A stretch of DNA of 64,000 nt, taken from assembly GCA_016196755.1 (NCBI GenBank), contig JACPXC010000059.1:210111-274110 (forward strand). Reading direction: 5' to 3'. Positions 47,079 to 56,558 of this stretch are shown here, piece after piece; position 1 is the stretch's first letter, and every line of letters begins with the position of its first letter. The notes below the pieces were generated by a model that had not been told where the DNA came from, made no database searches, and saw nothing but the letters and a program-made list of their open reading frames with translations. Position numbers and translations under genes: made by a program. The DNA is from Elusimicrobiota bacterium (GTDB lineage Bacteria; Elusimicrobiota; Elusimicrobia; UBA1565).

Positions 47079-47560
47079 TGCTGAGCCTGGTGCGCATCGA
47101 CGACCGCCTCATCCACGGACAGGTGGTGGAGGGCTGGCTGCCGGTGCTCAAGGTGACGCGGGTCTGCGTGGTCTCCGACGCCGCCGCTTCCGACCCCGTG
47201 CAGCGCGCGCTCATGGAGCTCAGCCTGCCCGAGGGCGTGGCGCTCGAGGTCGTGACCCTGGCCGCCGCGCCGTCGACCCTCAAGGCCCTGGCTTCGGACC
47301 CCGAGCGGGTCCTCGTCCTGGCCGCCGGCCCGCAGGAGGTCCTCGCCCTGCACGAGGCGGGCGTGCCGTTTCCCTCGGTCAACGTCGGCGGTCTGCATTA
47401 CGCGGCCGGCACCGTCCAGCTCGGCAAGGCCCTGTTCCTCGACGAAGGCGACATGCGCTCCCTCGAGGCCCTGGCGCTGCGCGGCGTGGAGGTCGAGGGG
47501 CGCGCGGTGCCGTCGGAGCGCTCGCTCGACGTCGTGGCCGCGATGAAGGCGAAGGCCTGA
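47078..47560 (+). CDS. PTS mannose-family EIIB
   Basis: A 160-residue EIIB with the phosphorylated His in RIDDRLIHGQVV (H14). It transfers phosphate to the incoming sugar via EIIC/EIID. TGATG overlap with EIIA and a one-base gap before EIIC. Confidence 0.92.
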   Translation: MLSLVRIDDRLIHGQVVEGWLPVLKVTRVCVVSDAAASDPVQRALMELSLPEGVALEVVTLAAAPSTLKALASDPERVLVLAAGPQEVLALHEAGVPFPSVNVGGLHYAAGTVQLGKALFLDEGDMRSLEALALRGVEVEGRAVPSERSLDVVAAMKAKA

Positions 47561-47561
47561 G

Positions 47562-48182
47562 ATGGGACTTGCCTGGCACCTCGTCGGCCTGCCGGTCTTC
47601 TCGGCCGGCATCGCCGCGCTCGAGCTCGACGGCGTCCTCATCGGGCAGTGGCTCTTGTCGCGGCCGCTGGTGGTCGGTCCCTTGACCGGCTGGCTCCTGG
47701 GCGACCTCGCGGCCGGCGCGGCGCTGGGCGCGCTCATCGAGCTGTTCTGCCTCGAGGAGCTCCCGGTGGGCTCGATCGTCCCGCCCAACGGCGCGGTGGC
47801 CGCGGCCTGCGCGGTGCTCCTCGCGGCCGGCCCCGCCCTGGTCTCGCCGGCCGCGGCGCTGCCCGCGGGGCTGGCCCTGGGCGCGGCCCACGGCTGGCTG
47901 GAAAGCCGGGTGCGCTCGTGGCGCGCGGTCCTGACCGCGGAGGCGGCCGCCGAGCTGGCGGGCACGGGTGCGGTCTCCTGGGGCCCGCTCTGGCGGCGCT
48001 CGGTGGGGATGCATTGGGTCGTCACCGCGGGGTTCGTCTACCTGTCGACCGCGCTGGCCGGGGTCGGGCTGGGGTCGCTCTGGGCGGCCCTGCCGGACGC
48101 CGTCCGAGCCGGCTTCGAGCGGGTCTGGGGCCTGGCGCCGTTGTTGGCGTTGGGCTCGCTGGCGCAGAGGCTATGGCGGTGA
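47562..48182 (+). CDS. PTS mannose-family EIIC
   Basis: A 206-residue membrane protein of the ManY type, shorter than the usual 250-270. Helices include WLLSRPLVVGPLTGWLLGDLAAGAALGALIELFCLEELPVG and a typical SIVPPNGAVAAACAVLL region. It forms the sugar channel with EIID. The shortening affects the C-terminal part and may or may not matter for transport. Confidence 0.85.
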   Translation: MGLAWHLVGLPVFSAGIAALELDGVLIGQWLLSRPLVVGPLTGWLLGDLAAGAALGALIELFCLEELPVGSIVPPNGAVAAACAVLLAAGPALVSPAAALPAGLALGAAHGWLESRVRSWRAVLTAEAAAELAGTGAVSWGPLWRRSVGMHWVVTAGFVYLSTALAGVGLGSLWAALPDAVRAGFERVWGLAPLLALGSLAQRLWR

Positions 48183-48985
48183 CCGAGGCCGCGCCCCCCG
48201 CCCTGCGCGTCCTCCCCGACCGGGAGCAGGCGGCGCTGTTTAGGCGCTCGGCCATGCTCCAGGCCGGCTGGAACTTCGAAGGGATGCAGAACCTGGGATT
48301 CCTCTACGCGATCGAGCCGGGCCTGCGGCGCGTCCACCGCGACCCGGAGCGCCTCCTGCGCGCGCGGATGCGCCACCTGGGTTTTTACAACTGCCAGCCC
48401 TACATGACCGGCTTCGCCCTGGGCGCCTGCCTGGCCCTCGAGGAGGATGCCGCGCTCGCCGAGGACGAGGCCGCCGAGGCGGCGGCGGGCGCCCGAGTCG
48501 AGAGCCTCAAGCGCGCGCTGGGCTCGGCCCTGGCCGCGCTCGGCGACCCGTTCTTCTGGGGGAGCCTGCGGCCGGCCACCGCCGTCTTGACCCTCTTGGC
48601 TTGGACGGCGCTGTGGACCCTGGACTTCCCGTCGCCCGTGCTGTGGGGGACGCTGGTCGGGTTGGTCGCGTTCAACGTCCCCGCGCTCTGGGCGCGCTGG
48701 GAGGGCCCTCGGCTCGGTTACGAGACCGGGGAAGCGCTGCCCGCCGCGCTCAAGCGCCAGGGCTGGCGTGAGCACACCCGCCGCGCGCGCGCGGCCGGGC
48801 TGGCCGGCACGGCGCTCTTGGCCCTGGCGGCGATCGCCGTCCCCCCGTTCGGGGGGACGCCCAGCCTCTGGCATGCCGCGGCCTTGGCCGCGGCCTTCGG
48901 CCTGCGCGTCAAGGGCGTGCCGTCGCTTAAGACCTACCTGGCCGGGGCGCTGGCCGCGGCGGCGGCGTCGGCGGCGGGGCTATGA
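48173..48985 (+). CDS. PTS mannose-family EIID
   Basis: A 270-residue protein of the ManZ type, overlapping EIIC by ten bases. The conserved N-terminal region (RRSAMLQAGWNFEGMQNLGFLYAIEPGLR, RHLGFYNCQPYMTGFALGACLALEE) is intact. Hydrophobic helices at the C-terminus anchor it. It joins EIIC in sugar uptake. With HPr and EI next, this operon encodes a complete PTS; the sugar is not predictable. Confidence 0.88.
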   Translation: MAVTEAAPPALRVLPDREQAALFRRSAMLQAGWNFEGMQNLGFLYAIEPGLRRVHRDPERLLRARMRHLGFYNCQPYMTGFALGACLALEEDAALAEDEAAEAAAGARVESLKRALGSALAALGDPFFWGSLRPATAVLTLLAWTALWTLDFPSPVLWGTLVGLVAFNVPALWARWEGPRLGYETGEALPAALKRQGWREHTRRARAAGLAGTALLALAAIAVPPFGGTPSLWHAAALAAAFGLRVKGVPSLKTYLAGALAAAAASAAGL

Positions 48986-48989
48986 CCTC

Positions 48990-49268
48990 ATGATCGAGAA
49001 GCTCTTCACCGTCAAGAACCGCCTCGGCCTCCACGCCCGGCCGGCCTCGCTCTTCGTCCAGACCGCCAGCCGTCACCGCTGCAAGGTCACGGTCGTGAAG
49101 GCCACCGGCGGCGAGGAGGTCGTCGTCAACGGCAAGAGTGTCATGGGCCTCATGATGCTGGCGGCGGCCTGCGGCGAGGACGTGAAGGTTGTGCTCGAGG
49201 GTCCCGATGAGAAGGAGGCGCTCAAGCGCCTCGAGGACCTCTTCACCCGGAAGTTCGACGAAGAATGA
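48990..49268 (+). CDS. ptsH: Phosphocarrier HPr
   Basis: A 92-residue protein. The EI-dependent phosphorylation site is H15 (GLHARPAS) and the HPr-kinase site is the Ser in NGKSVMGLMML (S50, shifted by a short insertion relative to Ser46). Having both sites and an hprK in the same operon indicates Ser-phosphorylation control. Its stop overlaps the ptsI start (ATGA). Confidence 0.95.
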   Translation: MIEKLFTVKNRLGLHARPASLFVQTASRHRCKVTVVKATGGEEVVVNGKSVMGLMMLAAACGEDVKVVLEGPDEKEALKRLEDLFTRKFDEE

Positions 49269-50992
49269 TCGTCATCAAGGGAGTCTCGGCCAGCCCCGGC
49301 ATCGCCATCGGCCCGGCGTTCGTCCTCGAGAACGAGGAGATCGTCATCAACCGCGTCGACGTGCCCAAGGCCAAGGTCGCCGCCGAGCTCAAGCGCTTCC
49401 GCGGGGCGCTCGAGGCCACTCACCGCGACCTCGATGCCGCCGAGGCCAAGGTGCTCAAGATGCTCGGCAAGGAGCACGCCCGCCTCATCGACACTCACCG
49501 CCTCATCCTGCGCGACCCTCTCATCACCAAGGACGTGCCGCGGCGCATCCGCGCCGAGAAGGTCAACGCCGAGTTCGCGCTCTCCGAGTCGCTCGAGGTC
49601 GTCAACCAGGCCTTCGAGAAGATGCAGGACGAGTTCTTCCGCGAGCGCCGCCACGACCTCTTCGACGTGGGCAAGCGCCTGCTCTCGCATTTGCTCAAGC
49701 AGGAGAAGAAGAGCCTGGCCGGCGTGCGCGCCCCTTCGATCCTGGTGGCCCGCAACCTCCTTCCCTCGGACACCTTGAACCTGAAGGAGAACAACATCCT
49801 GGGATTTGTCACCGACCTGGGCGGCAAGACGTCCCACACGGCCATCCTCGCCCAGTCGATGGAGATCCCGGCCGTCGTGGGGCTATCCGACGCCAGCCAC
49901 CGGGTCAAGACCGGAGACACCGTCATCTTGGACGGGGAGCAGGGCCTGGTCATCATCCACCCAAGCCCCGAGGCCGTCGAGCGCTACGAGGGCCTGCGGC
50001 GCCGCTCGCTCGAGGAGGAGGAGTCGCTGGAGCGCTTGCGCGGCGCGCCCGCGGTCACCGCCGACGGCCACAAGGTGCGCATGACCGTCAACCTCGACTC
50101 GATAGAGGACTTGAAGACCGTCACCGCCCTCAAGGGCGACGGCATCGGCCTGTTCCGCACCGAGTACCTCTTCCTCAACCGCACCACGGCCCCCGGCGAA
50201 GAGGAGCAGGCCAAGGTCTACACGCAGGTGGCCCGCGCCCTCGACCCCAACCCGGTGGTCATCCGCACCGCCGACATCGGCGGCGACCGCTTGAGCCAGC
50301 TCGGCCTCGAGGGCCCCAAGAACGAGGCCAACCCGTTCATGGGCCTGCGCGGCATCCGGCTGTTTTTGCGCCACTCCGACCTCCTCAAAACCCAGCTGCG
50401 GGCCATCCTGCGCGCCTCGGTCCACGGCAAGGTCCACGTCATGCTGCCGATGGTCTCGTCTTTGCGCGAGCTCCAGAGCGCGCGGCGCATCTTCGTGCAG
50501 GCCCAGCAGGAGCTCGAGGCCGAGGGCCTGGAGCTCCCCAAGAAGGTCCCGCTCGGAATCATGGTCGAGATCCCCTCGGCGGCGATCCTGCTCGACGCCT
50601 TCCTCGAGGAGGCCGACTTCATCTCGATCGGCACCAACGACCTTATCCAGTACCTGCTCGCCGTCGACCGCATCAACGAGGAGGTCGCCCACCTCTACGA
50701 CCCCTACCACCCGGCCGTGCTGCGCGTGCTCGAGGGGATCGTGCAGACCACCCACAAGCACGGCAAAAAGGTGACGGTCTGCGGGGAGATGACCTCCGAC
50801 CCCAAGGCGGTGCCGCTGCTCATCGGCCTGGGCGTCGACGTCCTCTCGGTGACGCCGCGCATGTACCTGCGCGTCAAGCAGATCGTGCGCGGCTGCCGCG
50901 TCGAGGAGCTCAAGGGGGCGGTCGCCAAGGCCCTTCGCATGCCTGACTCCGACCAGATCCGGCGCCTCTTGGCCGAGCTCGAAGGACGCTAG
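49265..50992 (+). CDS. ptsI: PTS enzyme I
   Basis: A 575-residue phosphoenolpyruvate-protein phosphotransferase. The N-terminal HPr-binding helical domain is followed by the phospho-His motif GGKTSHTAI (H191) and the C-terminal PEP-binding barrel (GLFRTEYLFLNR, GIMVEIPSA, SIGTNDLIQYLLAVDR, VCGEM). It starts phosphate flow to HPr. Length is normal. Confidence 0.96.
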   Translation: MIVIKGVSASPGIAIGPAFVLENEEIVINRVDVPKAKVAAELKRFRGALEATHRDLDAAEAKVLKMLGKEHARLIDTHRLILRDPLITKDVPRRIRAEKVNAEFALSESLEVVNQAFEKMQDEFFRERRHDLFDVGKRLLSHLLKQEKKSLAGVRAPSILVARNLLPSDTLNLKENNILGFVTDLGGKTSHTAILAQSMEIPAVVGLSDASHRVKTGDTVILDGEQGLVIIHPSPEAVERYEGLRRRSLEEEESLERLRGAPAVTADGHKVRMTVNLDSIEDLKTVTALKGDGIGLFRTEYLFLNRTTAPGEEEQAKVYTQVARALDPNPVVIRTADIGGDRLSQLGLEGPKNEANPFMGLRGIRLFLRHSDLLKTQLRAILRASVHGKVHVMLPMVSSLRELQSARRIFVQAQQELEAEGLELPKKVPLGIMVEIPSAAILLDAFLEEADFISIGTNDLIQYLLAVDRINEEVAHLYDPYHPAVLRVLEGIVQTTHKHGKKVTVCGEMTSDPKAVPLLIGLGVDVLSVTPRMYLRVKQIVRGCRVEELKGAVAKALRMPDSDQIRRLLAELEGR

Positions 50993-51003
50993 ACCCGAGC
51001 CCC

Positions 51004-52802
<1,799 letters not shown>

Positions 52803-52803
<1 letters not shown>

Positions 52804-53450
52804 TGGATTCCTGGCGGGAGCGGAAGAAGACGCTCGGAGCCTTGGGCCTGGCGGTCGTCGCCGCGGCGCTCATCAGGAGCTTCCTCGTGCAGGCGTTCGC
52901 CATCTCCACGGGCTCCATGGAGGACACCCTCAGGCCCGGCGACCTGATCTTGGTCGACAAGCTGACCACCCGCCTGCGCGCGCCGGCGCTGGGCGAGCTT
53001 CTGGCCTTCCATTTCCCCTCCGACGACCCGGCCGAGCTGCACTGCACGGGCCCCATGGCGGGAAAGGACTTCCTCAAGCGCGTCGTCGGGGTGGGAGGGG
53101 ATGTGATCGAGCTGCGCGACGGTGCGCTCTACCGCAGCGGCTCCGCGGTCGGGGCTGAGCCCTACGTCAAAGACCTTTCTCCGATGCCCTGCGCCAAGCC
53201 CCCCGCGTCCCTGCCTCCAGCGGCGTATCAGCGCGCCTGGGAGGAGCGCCGGATCGAACAGGAGATGGGCGAGGGCCTGCGCGACCACTTCGGGCCGGTC
53301 ACCGTGCCGCCGGGCGCCTATTTCGTCCTGGGCGACAACCGCGACGCCTCCTGCGACAGCCGCTTTTGGGGTCCGGTGCCGGCTCGTTCGGTCAAGGGCG
53401 TCGGCCGGCTGGTCTATTGGCCTCCCGCCCGCATCGGTCCTGTAAGGTAA
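52803..53450 (+). CDS. lepB: Signal peptidase I (first copy)
   Basis: A 215-residue S26 peptidase beginning at GTG, which shares its G with the lepA stop. One N-terminal membrane helix, catalytic Ser S38 (STGSMEDTL), general-base Lys K92 (FLKRVVGVGGD) and the GDNRDASCDSRFWG box. It cleaves signal peptides outside the inner membrane. Confidence 0.93.
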
Positions 53451-53469
53451 ATAACCTAGAATACCGGCC

Positions 53470-54477
53470 ATGGAAGCGCGTCTTTTCTGGATCGGCGTCT
53501 TCATGGGCGGCTACGCTTGGCTGACCCGGCGCTGGACGAGCTCCGGCAAGCTCGACACCAAGGAGCGCGCGGCCGCCTGGCATGCCCTGTTCTTCGGCAT
53601 GGCGGGATTTGCCGTGATGCTGATCCTGGTCCTCTCGGTGGAGAGCCGCCTGCGCTTTGTCAGCGCCGCGGCCGGGGTGCTCTCTTGGCGCGAGGTCCTG
53701 GCCGGGCTGGCCGGAGGCTCCGTCCTGGCCCTCTTCGGCCTCTGGCGCGCCTGGAGCCAGGGGGCCGACGCCGAGAAGCGCCGCGCGTTCCTCAACGAGG
53801 ACCTGGAGTGGGCCGACACCGTGTTCTCGGCGGTCTTCCTGGCGTCGCTGCTCATGTACTTCATCGTGCAGGCCTTCAAGATCCCCTCGGGCTCGATGGA
53901 GAGCACCCTGCGCATCGGCGACCACCTCTTCGTCAATAAGTTCATCTACGGCGTGCGCATCCCCTTCACCCAGAAGCGCGTTCTGCGCTTTAGGTCGGTC
54001 AAGGCCGGCGACATCGTGGTCTTCCAGTTCCCCACCGACGACCCCGAGGCCCAGCACTGCGGCGGCCAGCAGTACGCCAAGGACTTCATCAAGCGCGTGG
54101 TGGCCGTCGGCGGGGAGACCGTGGAGGTCCGCGACGGCGCGGTGCTCGTCGACGGCAAGCCGCGCGGCAAGGAGCCCTTCACCCAGTTCGTCGACTCCTA
54201 TCGGATGGAGGCGCCCGCCATGCTGCCGCCGCCCGGCGAGTACCAGCAGTACTGGCAGGACGGCCAGCTCGACGGCAAGCTCGGCGACACCATGCGCGAC
54301 CATTTCGGCCCGGTCAAGGTCCCCGAGGGCAGTTATTTCGCCATGGGCGACAACCGCGACCGCTCCTGCGACAGCCGCTTCTGGGGGCCGGTGGCGGAGC
54401 GCTACCTCAAGGGCAAGGCCTGGGTCATCTACTGGCCGCCCAACCGCATGGGACTCATCGGGGCCCAGGCCCCCTAG
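53470..54477 (+). CDS. lepB: Signal peptidase I (second copy, extra N-terminal helices)
   Basis: A 335-residue paralogue with two or three additional membrane helices before the catalytic part. S142 (PSGSMESTL) and K209 (FIKRVVAVGGE) are the dyad, and GDNRDRSCDSRFWG is intact. A TAGAAT -10 box lies seven bases before the ATG, so it can be transcribed separately. Tandem copies suggest different substrate classes. Confidence 0.92.
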   Translation: MEARLFWIGVFMGGYAWLTRRWTSSGKLDTKERAAAWHALFFGMAGFAVMLILVLSVESRLRFVSAAAGVLSWREVLAGLAGGSVLALFGLWRAWSQGADAEKRRAFLNEDLEWADTVFSAVFLASLLMYFIVQAFKIPSGSMESTLRIGDHLFVNKFIYGVRIPFTQKRVLRFRSVKAGDIVVFQFPTDDPEAQHCGGQQYAKDFIKRVVAVGGETVEVRDGAVLVDGKPRGKEPFTQFVDSYRMEAPAMLPPPGEYQQYWQDGQLDGKLGDTMRDHFGPVKVPEGSYFAMGDNRDRSCDSRFWGPVAERYLKGKAWVIYWPPNRMGLIGAQAP

Positions 54478-54502
54478 GGCCCGATGCCGCCCGGGCCCTA
54501 GG
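54473..54502 (+). terminator. Hairpin terminator after the second signal peptidase
   Basis: A perfect 11-bp stem (54473-54483 with 54492-54502) around an eight-base loop, overlapping the stop codon. The T-run is weak (CCCTTCGT), so it may be Rho-assisted. Confidence 0.5.
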
Positions 54503-54549
54503 CCCTTCGTCTCTCCGGCCGCCTCTCCGCCGGCGATAGTATCTTCCTT

Positions 54550-56025
54550 ATGAAGACCACTCTCGCCGTCCTGCTCGCCTTAGCGCAAGCCCTGCCGGCC
54601 TCGGCCGCCTTCACGGCCCATACGCCCGGCACGCCCGGCGGGGTCCCCGGCGTGCCGGGCGCGGCCGGGGCCGCCGCCCTGCCGGCCTCCTTCATCGGGG
54701 CGCTCAACAGCCAGTTGGGGCATGCCGCGGGCCTTCTGACGCCGACTCTTCCTACGGCCTCCCTCCCCGCGGTCCACGGCGCCGCGGCGTATCTGACCCG
54801 CTCCGCCTTGGCTTTGCCCGTCTCCCAGGTCGCAACGGCGTCCCAGGCCGAGTCCGCCGCGGCCGCCGCCGTGCTGGCCCGCGCGCTGGGCGACGCCCCC
54901 GCGCGCATGCGCCTGAGCGCCGCGCTGCGCGAGTCGGGCCAGGACGGCATCGAGACGGCCGAGCGCCTCGAGGCCGCGGCCGAGGCCGCCGGCCCGTCGG
55001 CCGCCCTCTTCGCGCTCTCCAAGGACCTGGCGCGCTCCATCCCCCAGGCCCTGCCGGCCCGTCTGTCGGCCTTGTTCGACGGGACCTCCGGCGTCGAGGG
55101 ACCCGAGGCCTTCGCCGCGCGCGCCGAGCGCCTGTTCGCCGCCGGTCGACTGGCCCCCGGCGAGCGCCTGGCCGTAGCCGCCAGCGCCGCCGAGCGCTCC
55201 GGTCGGGCTTCCATCGAGAGCGTACCGACCGACGACGACCTCAATAAGACGGTCGTGCTCTCGCCGCTGACCAACCCCGAGCGCGAGCGCGTCATCAGCG
55301 AGCTCTTCAAGGCCGCCGGGGCCAAGCCCGAGGAGATCAAGATTCAGGACACCGGCCGCGGCACCCACAACATCATGGTGGTCAAGAAGGGCCGCACCGA
55401 CCGCGTCATCGTGGTCGGCGGCCACCACGACAAGGTCCGCGAGGGCGCCGGCACCATCGACAACTGGACCGGGGCGACGATGGTCGTCAACCTCTACCAG
55501 GCGATGCGCGAGCTCGACACCGACGCCACCTACGTCTTCATCGCCTTCTCGCGCGAGGAGGAGGGGCTGGTGGGCTCCGACAAGTACGTGGCCGGCCTGC
55601 CTCGCGAGCAATTGGCCAAGATCGACGCCATGCTCAACCTCGACACCCTGGGCGTGGACGGGACGTTCTCGTGGAAGAACGGCTCCGACAAGGTCCTGCT
55701 CGCGCGCCTCATGGAGGTCTCGCGCCGCACCGGCCGCGACTTGAAGGAGATCGTCCTCCACGGCGGAGACTCCGACCACACGAGCTTCCGGCGCGCCGGC
55801 GTCCTCGGCGTCATGATGTTCGGGGCCTCGCTCGACGTCATCTGGGACATCATCCACTCGGCCAACGACACCATCGCCGCGTTCTCACTGCCCCACTACG
55901 CCAACTCCTACCGGCTGGCGCTCGAGTACCTCAAGGACCTGGACGCCAAGCCCGCCAAGCAGCGGCCGACCTTCTTCCTGACCCGCTGGGCCGGCTGGCT
56001 GGCTTCGGCGATCGGGCTTTCCTAG
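54550..56025 (+). CDS. Secreted M28-family zinc aminopeptidase
   Basis: A 491-residue exported peptidase. Signal peptide to about residue 19, an Ala/Pro/Gly-rich prodomain-like region to about 230, then the M28 catalytic domain. Two-zinc ligands: H292 (GGHHD), D304 (TIDNWTGA), E337 (REEEGL, with E336 as base), D365 (NLDTLG) and H410 (SDHTSF). A TAGTAT -10 box lies seven bases before the ATG. Confidence 0.92.
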   Translation: MKTTLAVLLALAQALPASAAFTAHTPGTPGGVPGVPGAAGAAALPASFIGALNSQLGHAAGLLTPTLPTASLPAVHGAAAYLTRSALALPVSQVATASQAESAAAAAVLARALGDAPARMRLSAALRESGQDGIETAERLEAAAEAAGPSAALFALSKDLARSIPQALPARLSALFDGTSGVEGPEAFAARAERLFAAGRLAPGERLAVAASAAERSGRASIESVPTDDDLNKTVVLSPLTNPERERVISELFKAAGAKPEEIKIQDTGRGTHNIMVVKKGRTDRVIVVGGHHDKVREGAGTIDNWTGATMVVNLYQAMRELDTDATYVFIAFSREEEGLVGSDKYVAGLPREQLAKIDAMLNLDTLGVDGTFSWKNGSDKVLLARLMEVSRRTGRDLKEIVLHGGDSDHTSFRRAGVLGVMMFGASLDVIWDIIHSANDTIAAFSLPHYANSYRLALEYLKDLDAKPAKQRPTFFLTRWAGWLASAIGLS

Positions 56026-56047
56026 GCCGGGGCTCCGCCCCGCTAGG
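56021..56047. terminator. Shared bidirectional terminator
   Basis: CCTAG/CTAGG plus a CGGGGC/GCCCCG stem with a TCC loop and a two-base bulge. It overlaps the stops of the convergent M28 peptidase and response-regulator genes. Confidence 0.55.
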
Positions 56048-56432
56048 CGGGGTCGCCGAGCATCGAGCGCAGCATCATCAGGGCCTGCGCGATGGCGAAG
56101 GGCTTAAACAGCATCTGCAGGTTCGGGTCCTCGTCGGACGACTCCTTTCCGAGCTTGCGCGACACCGACTGCTGGCGGTGGACGGTGCAGACGATGATGG
56201 GCAGGGTCTTGGTGCGCGGGTCTTGGCGCAGCGCCGCGTAGATGTCCCCGCCCTTGATGTCGCCCATCACCAGATCCAGGAAGATGAGGTCCGGCGGCGC
56301 GGCCAGGATGCGCTGGAGGCAGTCGCGGTCGGCGCCCGCGTAGGCCACCTCGTGGCCGGCAGACTCGACTACGTCGATGAGGATCGTCCGCAGGTCCGGG
56401 GTGTCCTCCAGGATCATCACGCGCTTGGGCAT
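56043..56432 (-). CDS. Stand-alone response-regulator receiver protein
   Basis: A 129-residue REC domain with no output domain. E9/D10, phospho-acceptor D53 (IFLDLVMGD), T83 and K110 (LFKPF) are all present. A loop of about 15 residues (VHRQQSVSRKLGKESSDED) is inserted after T83. The promoter TTGACC-17-TACCCT is seven bases upstream. The histidine kinase at 60 kb is a possible partner. Confidence 0.9.
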   Translation of the reverse strand: MPKRVMILEDTPDLRTILIDVVESAGHEVAYAGADRDCLQRILAAPPDLIFLDLVMGDIKGGDIYAALRQDPRTKTLPIIVCTVHRQQSVSRKLGKESSDEDPNLQMLFKPFAIAQALMMLRSMLGDPA

Positions 56433-56439
56433 TGATCGT

Positions 56440-56468
56440 AGGGTAAGGATTCCCCCGCCCCGGGTCAA
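56440..56468 (-). promoter_or_regulatory. Response-regulator promoter, leaderless
   Basis: Minus strand: TTGACC (56463-56468), a 17-base spacer, TACCCT (56440-56445), then seven bases to the ATG. A CCTACGTCC/GGACGTAGG inverted repeat lies just upstream (56472-56480 with 56511-56519). Confidence 0.7.
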
Positions 56469-56558
56469 GGGCCTACGTCCGTCATAGGACCTACGGCCTA
56501 CATGTCCGCGGGACGTAGGTGCTGTGACCATGCCGGCTTCGGGGGCTACGCTGAGCTC

